Source: Dentipellis sp. KUC8613 (Eukaryota > Basidiomycota > Agaricomycetes > Russulales > Hericiaceae). Taken from it: 64,000 nt of DNA. The notes beneath the pieces are model-generated. The model ran no database searches. It saw only the letters and a program-made list of their open reading frames with translations, and was not told the DNA's origin. The position numbers and the translations under genes were made by a program. Numbering within the stretch: position 1 is the first letter of the stretch; each line of letters begins with the position of its first letter. Shown here piece by piece: positions 35,294-45,129 of the stretch. The stretch spans positions 124,001 through 188,000 of the forward strand of contig NSJX01000012.1 in assembly GCA_002286715.1 (NCBI GenBank), given 5' to 3'.

Positions 35294-36418
35294 TTATGCA
35301 TTGGTCTCAACCCCGTCCTTCGCCGCCCAAGCAGTAGCAAGGACATCGTAGATGAGTAACACTTGTTCCGGTCGCTGAACCATCCCGGGTCTCTGCTCCC
35401 TCAACGAATCAATCTCCTGAGCAACAGGATCCCACCCTACAGTCTCCGGTAAGGGACCCAAAGGAGAATCCGGCAATGGTTGTGTATCGGAGTTCGATGG
35501 GTGGTCAGAGTCGTTGCATTTGGGGAGGATGCCATTCGCGCGAAGCAGGGAGCAGAGTGCGATGAAGGCGCCCGTGCGTCCGACACCTGCTGAGCAATTC
35601 ACAATCATGGGTGGGTATGCTTTAATATCTGTGCCAGTGACCTGGGGTATTTCCCTATTGAGCTCGTCGGCCAGCCGGATGAAGTTGAGCAGGCCTGCTC
35701 TGTCCTCCGGAGCTGGTACGCCGTGATCTGGCCATGCATCATACAACATATGGCGGAAGACGAATGGCCGTTTGGAGGAATCGCCCGATAGGTCTGCGAC
35801 AGACACGGTACTGACCATGCAGTGGGCGGAGTCGATTGATTCCACTTTTTGAAGGGTGACCAGCAAAGGTGGGAATGTTCCTTCGCCATCATACGGCTGG
35901 ATAGTCCACGAGTCGCCGGGAACGGATGGGAAATAGACATGGGCTTTTTGTCTTCCCCCCTCGTAGTTTTGTGTTAGCTGGGCCACAACGCGTATGCCTC
36001 GTGTAACGATCGTAGAGAGGAACTCGTGTGCTGTATGAGGAAGCGGGGCTTGTGTTGCAACGGTCAGACAGCCGCCTGCGCGTTCACGAACCCAGTTGGC
36101 GTTAAGATACCGCCCGTCAACGTCCACCATGGTTTGGTCGTATGGTATGATGTCCGAGTATCGATTGTACATTTGGTTCTCCGGCTTGCTGCCGACAGCG
36201 ACGGAATACTGTTGGGTGAGATGATTGTTCGATATGATCCTCGATGGAAGCTGAGCAAGGCGATGTTTGAGAGAAAGGTCGCTTTGGCGTTGAGACATGC
36301 TGCGAGCCCGATATCGCGTTTGTTCGCGGTCTGTAAGAACACGCAGGACGGTGTTAATATGATCACGGTCCTGGGCTTTTTTGAGCCAGGCAGGAATTGA
36401 GGACGACATAGAGGCCAT
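35294..36418 (-). CDS. Protein tyrosine phosphatase with Asn in place of the P-loop His
   Basis: Classical PTP fold of 374 residues, single exon; the start at 36418 (MASMSSSIPAWLKKAQD) is the first ATG in a frame that extends upstream only through a TTG. Family motifs in order: NQMYNRYSDIIPYD (pTyr-loop region), RYLNANWV, QAPLPHTAHEFLST, the WPD loop WPDHGVP near residue 228, then the signature VNCSAGVGRTGAF near residue 272 with the catalytic Cys and Arg, and a Q-loop RPGMVQRPEQVLLIY. The His that precedes the catalytic Cys in most PTPs is Asn here (codon AAT). Substrate and localisation unknown; no membrane segment. It shares a 217-bp divergent promoter with the NR2C2AP-like gene. Confidence 0.9.
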   Translation of the reverse strand: MASMSSSIPAWLKKAQDRDHINTVLRVLTDREQTRYRARSMSQRQSDLSLKHRLAQLPSRIISNNHLTQQYSVAVGSKPENQMYNRYSDIIPYDQTMVDVDGRYLNANWVRERAGGCLTVATQAPLPHTAHEFLSTIVTRGIRVVAQLTQNYEGGRQKAHVYFPSVPGDSWTIQPYDGEGTFPPLLVTLQKVESIDSAHCMVSTVSVADLSGDSSKRPFVFRHMLYDAWPDHGVPAPEDRAGLLNFIRLADELNREIPQVTGTDIKAYPPMIVNCSAGVGRTGAFIALCSLLRANGILPKCNDSDHPSNSDTQPLPDSPLGPLPETVGWDPVAQEIDSLREQRPGMVQRPEQVLLIYDVLATAWAAKDGVETNA

Positions 36419-36635
36419 GGCGAATAAATGAATGTGTTCTTGATGATGAGCTATATACACAGAGAAAGCAAACGATGGCGGACGATGATGTGGGGTGGTC
36501 AAGAAGGTACGCCGGGGAATTGGGAGTTATGACATGTAACTTCTATTTTTGTTAGATTACATTTATTTATCTCGAAATTCCTCGAGACACCTTCCTGCTC
36601 GACAAATCTCCACCGCATCGTTTACAGTAGAGGAC

Positions 36636-37178
36636 ATGGCATCGTCGGATGGCCCCGTCTCTCTAGTGACACCAGATACGCGCATAAAGTGTGTATTTCT
36701 TATCTTATCCAGGCGGACTGATGCGTACGTTCGTCACAGAGTCTCTTCTACGCTTGATAAGTCCGTCGGGAAGAAATATCTCACTGACGGCAATCCGGAC
36801 ACTTGCTGGACATCACAACAAGTTTGTTGAGCCCCTGACTCCTGCTTGAAGAGAATAATGATCAATGTACAGGGTCTTCCGCAATATATACAGATCCAGT
36901 TCAATGCTCCTGCGATTCCCCACCGCCTCTCTCTGACGTTCCAGGGTGGATTCGTCGGCACAAGATGTATTGTCGACATCAAGCCCCCAGGCTCGGCAGA
37001 CTGGCGGACACTGACACAGATATATCCTGAGGACGTCAACCGCACCCAAGTTTTCGACCTCTCGCCGGAAGAAGTCAGCGACGGTGCCGATGCTGTGAAG
37101 CTCATATTTGAAGAAAGCTCGGACTTTTTTGGACGAATAACGGTTTACGACCTGAATATAGAGGGCAGTGTCTTGTGA
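36636..37178 (+). CDS. NR2C2AP-like discoidin (F5/8 type C) domain protein
   Basis: Small cytosolic or nuclear discoidin-domain protein related to human NR2C2AP (TRA16); the ligand in fungi is unknown. Three exons with whole-codon sums: 36636-36688, 36740-36821 and 36873-37178; 146 residues. The start at 36636 gives MASSDGPVSLVTPDTRIK. The domain is recognisable from VSSTLDKSVGKKYLTDGNPD and CWTSQQ (the TCW region after intron 2), then GLPQYIQIQFN, LTFQGGFVG, IYPEDVNRTQVF and FEESSDFFGRITVYDL near the end, all matching NR2C2AP closely. The same layout as the human protein supports orthology. It has no signal peptide. Confidence 0.85.
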
Positions 37179-37736
37179 TTCGAGAGATCGAGAGAAGCGT
37201 GCTCTATCAGTACGGTGGGTGCTTTTCTGCCTCCCCGAGACGCTTTACGGCCCTCGATTTGAGGTCGACAACGTGCAGAAAGCCCCGTTGCCAGTGCTTT
37301 GCGCGCACAGGTATAGCTGAATCGAGATCGAGAGCTGACATAATTACTCTAATTGTCCGTTTCAGGATGCATGTACGCTTTCCTGTTGTCCTGCTCGACT
37401 GTCCCTCTCTCTAACCTAGAGTCCTGTTCCCCATGTTCATCGTCTCTTTATTCAACAACTTCTCGTTTCTTATGCACAGGGTGAGTGGCTCATGGCGCAG
37501 TGTAGTCGGGAGGGAGGTCGTGCGACCAGGTATGTCGCTAGGGCCTTGTCACTGTGGCGAGCGCTTATGTTGTGGCAGCGAATACAACGTAGTCCCCCTA
37601 CGTGCACGTTTGTGGCACCTCAGACCTCTATAAAGTCACAGTCATAGCGCACTTTGACCCCCCACGGATGGACTTGTTCCCCCACCACGGTGCAATTCCC
37701 CCAAGTCCCTAGCTACCTCCTGCCCTCCTCGCGCCC
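37179..37736. other. Gap between NR2C2AP-like gene and kinase gene
   Basis: 558 bases, no supported ORF. A CT-rich tract at about 37680-37735 lies just before the kinase start. Confidence 0.5.
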
Positions 37737-39959
37737 ATGGTTCCTGCAGAGGTCCGGTGTTCGCTTATTATCAACAGTTTATCCCCCTTCCGCCCTCTCC
37801 CCGGCATCCTCTCTATTGCTGCGCTCTGTGTGGCGTCACTGCCCATCGCTCTAGCCCTCCCATCCGCCTCCCGATACTGTACCACACGCATCCTTCCCGC
37901 CGCTACTTGTCGCGTCCGAAGGATGATGCAGGACATATCCCCCTTCTTTGCCAAGGGAAGCTTCCTGTCGACTTCTTTCCTTGGTTTCGGAATTCTCGTG
38001 AAGGCGCAGCCCGATGTCAGCCTCTTCATGAAGACGCTCAACACGGCCATCGTTTCATCGTCCTCCACTCACTCAGGCAGCACAGGGCAGTCCGACGGCC
38101 TCCCCGTGACACCGCCTCCTCAGTGTGGCCCAGTTGTGCCGTCCACTTCCGCTGTCCGATGCGCTCTTCCAGCGATTACTACTTTCCCCATCTCACACGA
38201 ATCGCCTGCCGTTCACGATATTCATGTTACGGACAAGCCTTTGGCGAAAGCCACGATTCTGACGCACGATATCCACCCATCCCCATCGACCGTGGAAATT
38301 CGCGTCTCCGAGTCTGCCGCGACTGCATTTGATGAGAACGTTGAGACACCAGCGCCACAGCCGATAGAGCTGCATGTATTGAACGACGGTGAAATCCGCT
38401 ACACTATCCTCGGCACAATTGGTCGCGGAGGATACGGGACAGTCTTTGCGGCCCGCGCCGAGCCTTACAAGGGCACGAATTGGGACTTCCCTACGCTCGT
38501 CGCCATCAAGGTGTTCCAGAAGAGTTGCATGTATGCATCGCACCACTTATACAAAGACGTCAGAAACGAACTCTGGGTGATGCAACGTACAGCCCGTGAT
38601 GGGCCGTTCGTCCCGGGCGTTCTTTCGTCATTTCAAGATGAGGACCATGTTTATTTTGTCATGGTTTGTTGTTTGTCGAACTTGTGCGGACTGTGTCTAA
38701 CATTTAATGTACCTGCAGAGGCTCTATCGCGAGGACCTTCACGGTTTCATATCAAAAAACCAATCAAGGCTTTCGATCGAAGAGTGCACCCACTACGCTG
38801 CGGAGATCGTGAGCATGACCTTGCTCATCGCTTGGAATGTCGCTCACGAGTTCCGTGGTAGCTTCTTGGTATCGAGCAGCTTCACAAACACGGTTTCGTT
38901 CATGGCGACATCAAGCCCGCCAATATCCTTGTCACACCGACAGGCCATCTCGCCGTCGCCGATTTCAGCCTCACCGAGAGAGTTCCGGTCAAGCTTCGCG
39001 CTCAGATGAGTAGCGCAGCCATATTCGGGGTATCAGTTGGCACTCCTGGCTACTATGCACCCGAGATGGTCGTCGACAAAGCGAAGCTCGAACAGGAGGG
39101 ATACACCGCCCAGATTGACATGTGGACATTTGGATTAGTTCTCGCGCAGCTGGTGATGAACAGCAGCAAGGTACGCCCCGCGTTGCGAGTTGAGTGTGTG
39201 TCACATGCTGATCAAACAACGACAGCCTCTGGTGACCTGCAAGACAACGCGTTTCGATGTGATCCATGAGTTCTACGAGCAGTGGGATATCATAGACAGC
39301 TTGATGGACGTCGATGATCCGAGTACCTTGCATCTGCTTGTGAGGGTGAGTTTGTTCTTACTTGTATCATGCTGAGTTACTGACGAACGTTGATTTCCAG
39401 CTCCTTGATAAGGATCCGTCGACACGTATTACTTTAGCCGAGGCGAAGCAACACCCTTTCTTTGCCAACATGTAGGTGCCCCTCTTGGCGTCCAGAAGGT
39501 ATGTACTGATCCGTCTGCTGCTAGTGACTGGGAAAAGGTCGCCAAACGTGACTGGGAACGTGAGTCGATCTTCTGTCCTACTGTCCACTCTTGCGTCTGA
39601 ACTGACTTCATTTCCCAGCGAGCTACTCTTCAGATAACTGGCTTTCGATCAGCACTTCGCGCTGCATGCCTACTCCCTACGTGGACCCCGACGTGAACAT
39701 GAACAGACCCATGGTCTGGTCTGGCTTTAACTCACGGTGCAACGGCATAGACCTGTGGGACGAGTGTCATGGTCAGTGCCAGGTGATGTTCAACCCAGTG
39801 CCGCCCTCCAAGCAATACGATAGCAGATGGCTCAGCCCCCTCCCGCCTACCGGCTCGAAATCGGCCCAGTGCTCGGATGACAGCAACGACGTCCAAAGGC
39901 TCGAAGTGACCGAGCCCGTGTCTCATGCTCGTCCCACAGATGAAGACGAAGTCTTCTAA
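37737..39959 (+). CDS. Atypical serine/threonine protein kinase (DFS instead of DFG)
   Basis: Protein kinase fold in about seven exons. The start is uncertain: 37737 (MVPAEVRCSL), 37923 or 38028 (MKTLNTAIVSSSS) are all in frame; the first 300 or so bases could be leader. The kinase domain starts YTILGTIGRGGYGTVFAAR (Gly loop), then the ATP-lysine in VAIKVFQ. The catalytic loop reads HKHGFVHGDIKPANIL (HGD for HRD) and the magnesium loop VADFSLTERV (DFS for DFG). The activation segment ends GTPGYYAPEMV, and the C-lobe includes DMWTFGLVLAQLV and PSTRITLAEAKQHPFF. The C-terminal tail is Pro/Ser-rich. The introns are short. Substrates unknown; I could not tie it to a named kinase family. Confidence 0.85.
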
Positions 39960-40511
39960 ATCCTCCAATTATCGCCGACCCGCCAATAACTCCAACCGCA
40001 CTACCCACTCTAGCCACAGAACCATCAAGTACTTTCAGTTTTAGAACACTACCACTCCTCGCGCTGCCCTCCACCACCTTTGACCGCGCGCCATCTCTAC
40101 TCCGCGATCTGACAAACGGATCTCGACTCGCATCTACGCATTGTACCAACCCCTGCATCCCATCTGTATCGGTCTCTATCTTTCCTCTGTGCATTAGACT
40201 GTATCTTACTGTTCCCATCTTCTTTATACCTTACATCCTAGCATTTCCCTTGGATCTCATCAGGCTCTCTAGATTCACTAATGGCCTTCGCGTCGCGTGT
40301 CACTTACTTGTTGGTCTCCTCACAACAGAATATACTGTTTGCTCGTGTCCGTGCGCTTTCAGTCTGATCAACGTTATGGAGTTGCGTCGTTGCAGCACGC
40401 CAGAAGGAGCCGTGGCCCAAACCAATATATACAACGCCGATTAGTGAGTGAAGACCTACATAAATATGTACTTCGAGCCCGCAGTAATAGTGCAGCGGCT
40501 ACATAGCAACC
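39960..40511. other. Convergent intergenic region, kinase and fucosyltransferase-like gene
   Basis: 552 bases between two converging stops. No supported ORF; contains both terminators. Confidence 0.5.
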
Positions 40512-42760
40512 TCAGAACATCTCGAAGGCCTGCCAGACAGGATCCACGACTCCCGCTTCGTCTACCTCGATCCACCGCTTGTGCTCCTCGTCGATATCGC
40601 CTTCGTCATGCTTTTTGAAGCCGAAGCCGAACGCCCTGTCCCAGCCCAAGCCGACCGCGGACAGCCTGCACACGCTCGACCTGTCATCACGTCAGTGAGA
40701 AGTCATGACCGTTACAGCATCCAAAGGTGCGACGTACGCCATTCCGCAAATCATCCCGGCTGGCACTGGGTCGTTGTCCCATGCCCAAAGACCAGACAGC
40801 AGCGCGAAGTCGACAATCATGCCGCGCGTGCGGCGCTGACGCTCTTCCATGCTCAGCTTGTCGAACTCGGCCTGCACGTACGCCTCGGGGCTCGCAATCT
40901 CGCGCAGCGCGGGGTCGGAGCTGTTTGCGAGGGTGAAGGCGGTGGTGTTCGCGGGGAGCAAAGGCACCACCTCTTTGAGCGCGGCTGGGTCGTCGGATGC
41001 GAGGTATACACGGGGCGGGGGTGTCTCTGTGGTGTTTGAAGAGGTGCCGTTGGGTTTGAACAGCCGTGTCCAGGACGCGTTGAGCGCGTTGGCGTAGACT
41101 GCGGCGGGTAGGTGTTTGTCTACGTATTTCCATGAGAGGCCAGTGCGGTCGCCGCGCCGAATGTGCACTCCAATGTACTGCCCTGGGTCTGGGAGGTGCG
41201 GCGATCCATCAGAAGAGTTGATGCTCGCGGGGATGGACGGGAGAGGGGACGGGAGGTGTGAGGCAAACTCGGTCCGGGCAGAGCGAATCAGAGCGGCGAC
41301 GGCGGCGTTGGGTCGTATGGTCGTGGTCATAGATGCCCGGGATCGCAGGTAGATGGGTTTGAGGCGGTTGAGTTGCCGGGCATAGCTGCATTTTTTGCTC
41401 CATTCAGTTGTAAAGTAGACACTGGAGTACACACAACTCACGGATCTTCGTACTCTTCGGAGAATGCGTGGCCCAGATGGAATTTTGCAGTGCGAGAATT
41501 AAGCAACTATAGGTACATCCGTAAATCATTCACACAGGTTCCCCGTGTCATGGGCATCCGGCGACTTACCCAGTGCCTATCTATCTGTGAGCAGAAGTTC
41601 TGACAATGCATTAGCCCAAAAAGCTCACCTCGCGGACCTCGGGCATGCCACAAGCTCTGCACACGTTGACAACATGAGTACTTGCTACCTCGACGTGATA
41701 ATGCATTACCTTCGGGCGGAGGAGCACGGCAGCCAGGCTCCGGACCTGGCTGGCGCGCACGAACATCCTGAAAGAAGTCAGTCCAACTGACCGAGTGATC
41801 AGCCACGTATTCCTGCTTTTGACATGCGTAGCAGACACACTTTCCACGATCCCAGTAAGTATCATCAACTAAAAACGTGGCATTCCGCTGACGATTTGTG
41901 ATGGTACATGTGTGCGGTAGTGAGCATACCATGAAGTACATCGAGTCGGTCAAACAACCAACCTCCCGTGCCATCGCTGCAGCCTGTGCCATCAAGGCCA
42001 GATCCGCAAGTAGCCCGACATGCCCGTCCAACATGTAAGTGATTGTCCGAGAGCATATCTGCGTCCTTTCTCCTTCCGGAAGTTTGTCTGGATTTACAAT
42101 ATCGTGGTGGATGACGTCTTTGTGGCCGGACCAGTAGTAGTCGTGATGCATTGGAATCTTCCAGCATTCTGAACGATATTCCGTGGGTAATAGTGGGAAG
42201 CGGGTATAATTTTCGTAGGATATGATGCTGTCGTTGTGCATAGCAGGATGCGAGACGGAAAGAGGCAATGGTGTGGAAGGAGTGACGTCGTCTTGTTTCG
42301 CCGACTGCGAAGGAGCTACAGAGCCGGTCGCCTCGATAGTGCTGTTGCCAATGACTTTGAGCAGGGCTTCTGGCCTCTTGTAAGAGACGATAATGAGCAA
42401 GAAGAGCACTACAGCCAACATGGATCCGAGCACAAGCCCAATATTCTGCATGATCCAGATTAGTGAACGCTCGATTGCTCGTTTCCGCACGGGGTCCTTG
42501 ACGTGTTCATCATCGCCGCGTGCTCGTAGCCCAGAAGGAGGGAAGCTTGCGCTCGCAGACGAAGCCAAGAGAGGCTCTGACTGCTGTTGCGCTACGGTGT
42601 AAGACCGATACTCGTCATCTCCGAATTCATCGAGCTCGAGTTCGGTGAGGGCTTCCTCTGCGCGGCCTGCCCGAGAGTGTGGTGTTCGTGGCGTAAGATT
42701 TTGTGTATCTGCAGGATATGAGCGTGCGGAGGAGAGGTTTCCGAGTGGGCGAGGAGGCAT
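40512..42760 (-). CDS. Type II membrane protein with fucosyltransferase-like (GT) region
   Basis: Predicted Golgi-type glycosyltransferase-like protein. The start at 42760 (MPPRPLGNLSSARSYP) is chosen because the frame upstream begins only with TTG. A cytosolic tail of about 100 residues is followed by a membrane anchor near SLIWIMQNIGLVLG to VLFLLIIVSYK (about residues 100-126), then a lumenal domain. The lumenal part includes YRSECWKIPMHHDYYWSGH, an N-glycosylation site region (SNTTETPPP), and PGQYIGVHIRRGDRTGLSWK: the HIRRGD motif is the nucleotide-sugar site of peptide O-fucosyltransferases and alpha-1,6-fucosyltransferases. The final exon ends DPVWQAFEMF at 40512. Several introns near 41330-42080 were not all fixed. 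The donor (GDP-fucose or other) is an inference from the motif only. Confidence 0.7.
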
Positions 42761-42918
42761 GCCCCGAGAAGTGACCGGTACGATGAAAGACTGACCGTCG
42801 TGCGTTGCGAAGCGTCTGTAGGCGCGAAGGTGCTTAGTCAAGTCTTCTCACATCAATGAACAGCATCATAAGTGCTGGCAGTTACAGCATCTTCTACCTC
42901 TCATAACCCTTCCAAGCC

Positions 42919-43325
42919 ATGGCCATGACACGCGCAAAACGCGTCGCCCTCTGGGCCAGCATTTTCTCTGTTTTGTACTTCCTCGCGCTCTTTTCATATA
43001 TTCCCGTCCTTTTCATCGATGCCGAGACAGCCCAAGAAATACTCCCGGTGGTATGTCGCGAATGCCCCATAGCGCCGAGGACCCTCAGTTAACAGTAAAT
43101 TCAGGTCCCGTGGTGGCTCCTGGTATCATTCGGATCCTACGCGCTGTGGTCGCTAGGCCACGGATTGTACACATTCAGAGAATGTACAGATGCGTATGAG
43201 GAGTTGTTGAAGGTGAGTTAGCTCTTGTTTCGGACCCGACGCACCAGCTCACACGTCGGTCATTGAAATAGGAAATAACAGAAGCGAAGACAGAGCTTCG
43301 CACGAAAGGCGTCTCCGTCGACTGA
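42919..43325 (+). CDS. DPM3: Dolichol-phosphate mannosyltransferase subunit 3
   Basis: Small ER membrane subunit that anchors the catalytic DPM1, making dolichol-phosphate-mannose for N-glycans, GPI anchors and O-mannosylation. Exons 42919-43050, 43105-43212 and 43272-43325; 97 residues, the expected size. It starts MAMTRAKRVALWASIFSVLY, whose second half is the first of two membrane helices; the second is PWWLLVSFGSYALWSLGHGL. The C-terminal soluble tail starts TFRECTDAYEELLKEITEAK and ends GVSVD, the DPM3 hallmark region that contacts DPM1. It is divergent with the glycosyltransferase-like gene, 158 bp apart. Confidence 0.9.
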
Positions 43326-44163
43326 GTGTCCGGAGTGTATTTCTACGACCACCATAATAATATTATTGCACCCGCCATGCGCACTGAGCATCTGGATGAA
43401 TACTGCTCCAACAACATTCACTCAGCATCGAAGAGCCAACCGTAATCTCGTGTTTCTCGAGCTCGAATGCACTTGGATGCTATGGACAGAACAACTGGTG
43501 TACGAGCTGCATTACTGTCCCTTGCTCGCAACCATCACACAGCTACATAACCTCTATCGCGCAAAGCTTCAGACGACCATTTCCCGTCTTCTTTGAAGCC
43601 TTTGAAGCCTTGATGCACAGAAGGTATCGAGTCGCTTCCAGGAAATGAACAGGGAGATCGCTCGGAAGACCCTGTTTTAGCAAGAGTGAACTTGGGTACA
43701 AGGCTGCCTTCATAAGATCTTTTGCATTAGGAGGAGCTGACGGCGGGTATCACACGCTGCCTTTTCATTCTCGCCGTGGCTAATACTTACCAGCTCACGA
43801 CTTGCCCCATGGTCCGCATCCAACGTTTGGCAGCCAGCCAGAGTCCAGCCCGCCATAGAGCACGCGCCTGTCTCCTCTCGCTCGTCAACGCAAGAGAATG
43901 GTACCATTATGCATAAACCTGGCTCGTTCCGTCATAACTGGTCACAGACCTCTAGGCATCTTTACCGAGGATGGCAGGAACCAGTCACGTTGAAGTAATG
44001 ATCCCCATAGCCGCCCTACCAGTATATCCCGCCTGTATGTCTGTCGAAGTGCGATGGTAACGAGGTGCTGAAATACCAAGGACATGTCGAATCGAAGCTC
44101 TTGGCTACGGTATCCCGAGTGACGCTCGCTGAAGACGGCATGTGAGCTATGGGCAGCCTAAAC
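43326..44163. other. 838-base gap without a supported gene
   Basis: Lies between the stop of DPM3 and the stop of the CstF-64-like gene (convergent). Short tandem CTTTGAAGC repeat at about 43592-43609. No tRNA-like or rRNA-like structure and no credible ORF. It may hold only untranslated regions. Confidence 0.45.
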
Positions 44164-44920
44164 CTAGTAGAAGTTGATTCGTACAAGTTGCATAACATTA
44201 GCGCGCTCTGCTGGAGGTAATTGGTTGATTTGGTCTGGGGTCATAGATACCACATGCATAATCATTACCTACACATAATATTAGGATGAGAATTCACAAA
44301 GATCATCATGGCCTGTCTACTTACCCGCTGTTCCTCTGGAATCGCTGCAAGAGCATCCGATAGAGTGGACGGTGGATATGGCGCTGGCTGAGGTGCAGCG
44401 TAGGGATTCTGCTGCTGTGGTGGTTGCCCGTTCGTATAACCGTAAGCTGGCTGTGTTGGGGGACGTGGTGCAGGGAATGCGGCAGGAGGTGGTGTAGGAT
44501 AATGAGGTGTTTCTCCTCGACTATGTGGTTGATTCATGTGTGGGGGGATCGCAGGCACGACCGGCTGTACGGCGGCAGGTTGTGCTGCAGCCCCATTTTG
44601 TTGACCAAAGGTTGCCAATGTCCTCTGTGAGCCGTATATGCCAGTAGTTTCAGGGAGTGTGATATGTTATAGAATCAAAATTGCTCTACCTGAAAGACCT
44701 CGACATTGATGGCATTCATCTTCACCATAAGGGCAATCAAGCCATACGAAATATGCGGTTGGGAATTGAGGATGCTCCGAGCTTGATCTGGTGTTGCTTT
44801 CTGTACAAGAGAACGTACCATTGAGTAAAGGTTGCTTGCGACCAAGCTTGAACGATATCTCACACGAAGCTGCAGCAGAAGCTCAAATAATTGGTCTTCC
44901 GGTAACTGTGAAGCTGACAT
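44164..44920 (-). CDS. CstF-64/Rna15-like hinge and C-terminal protein without an RRM
   Basis: Protein related to the cleavage-stimulation subunit CstF-64 (Rna15/Ctf1). Start 44920, MSASQLPEDQLFELLLQL; the stop is at 44164-44166. The N-terminal hinge domain (which binds CstF-77/Rna14 in known proteins) reads LRVRYRSSLVASNLYSMV and PDQARSILNSQPHISYGLIALMVKMN. A Pro/Gln-rich linker follows. The last exon reads MIMHVVSMTPDQINQLPPAER, the CSTF_C domain that binds Pcf11 and other factors. No RRM precedes it: only 209 bases separate the ATG from the beta-COP start. Whether the RNA-binding half is encoded elsewhere, as in some fungi with split Rna15/Ctf1-type genes, cannot be shown here. The linker position and introns near 44630-44680 are inferred. 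Confidence 0.82.
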
Positions 44921-45129
44921 AGAATGCTTATAGTGTGAAGAGGGAATAAGTAGTATGACCCTGCAAGTCGCTGTTCAAGTTCACGAGAAAGCGTCTCGGG
45001 CGCTTCGGAGGAGATGTCGATGACGGTTTAGGCAAGAGGAGACCACGTGTCCAGTAACTTGACTTCGCCAACAGCAGTGCTCGCCGGTCGCAGCGCCCTC
45101 CGCCATACTTCACTCCCTCGTCAGCTATC

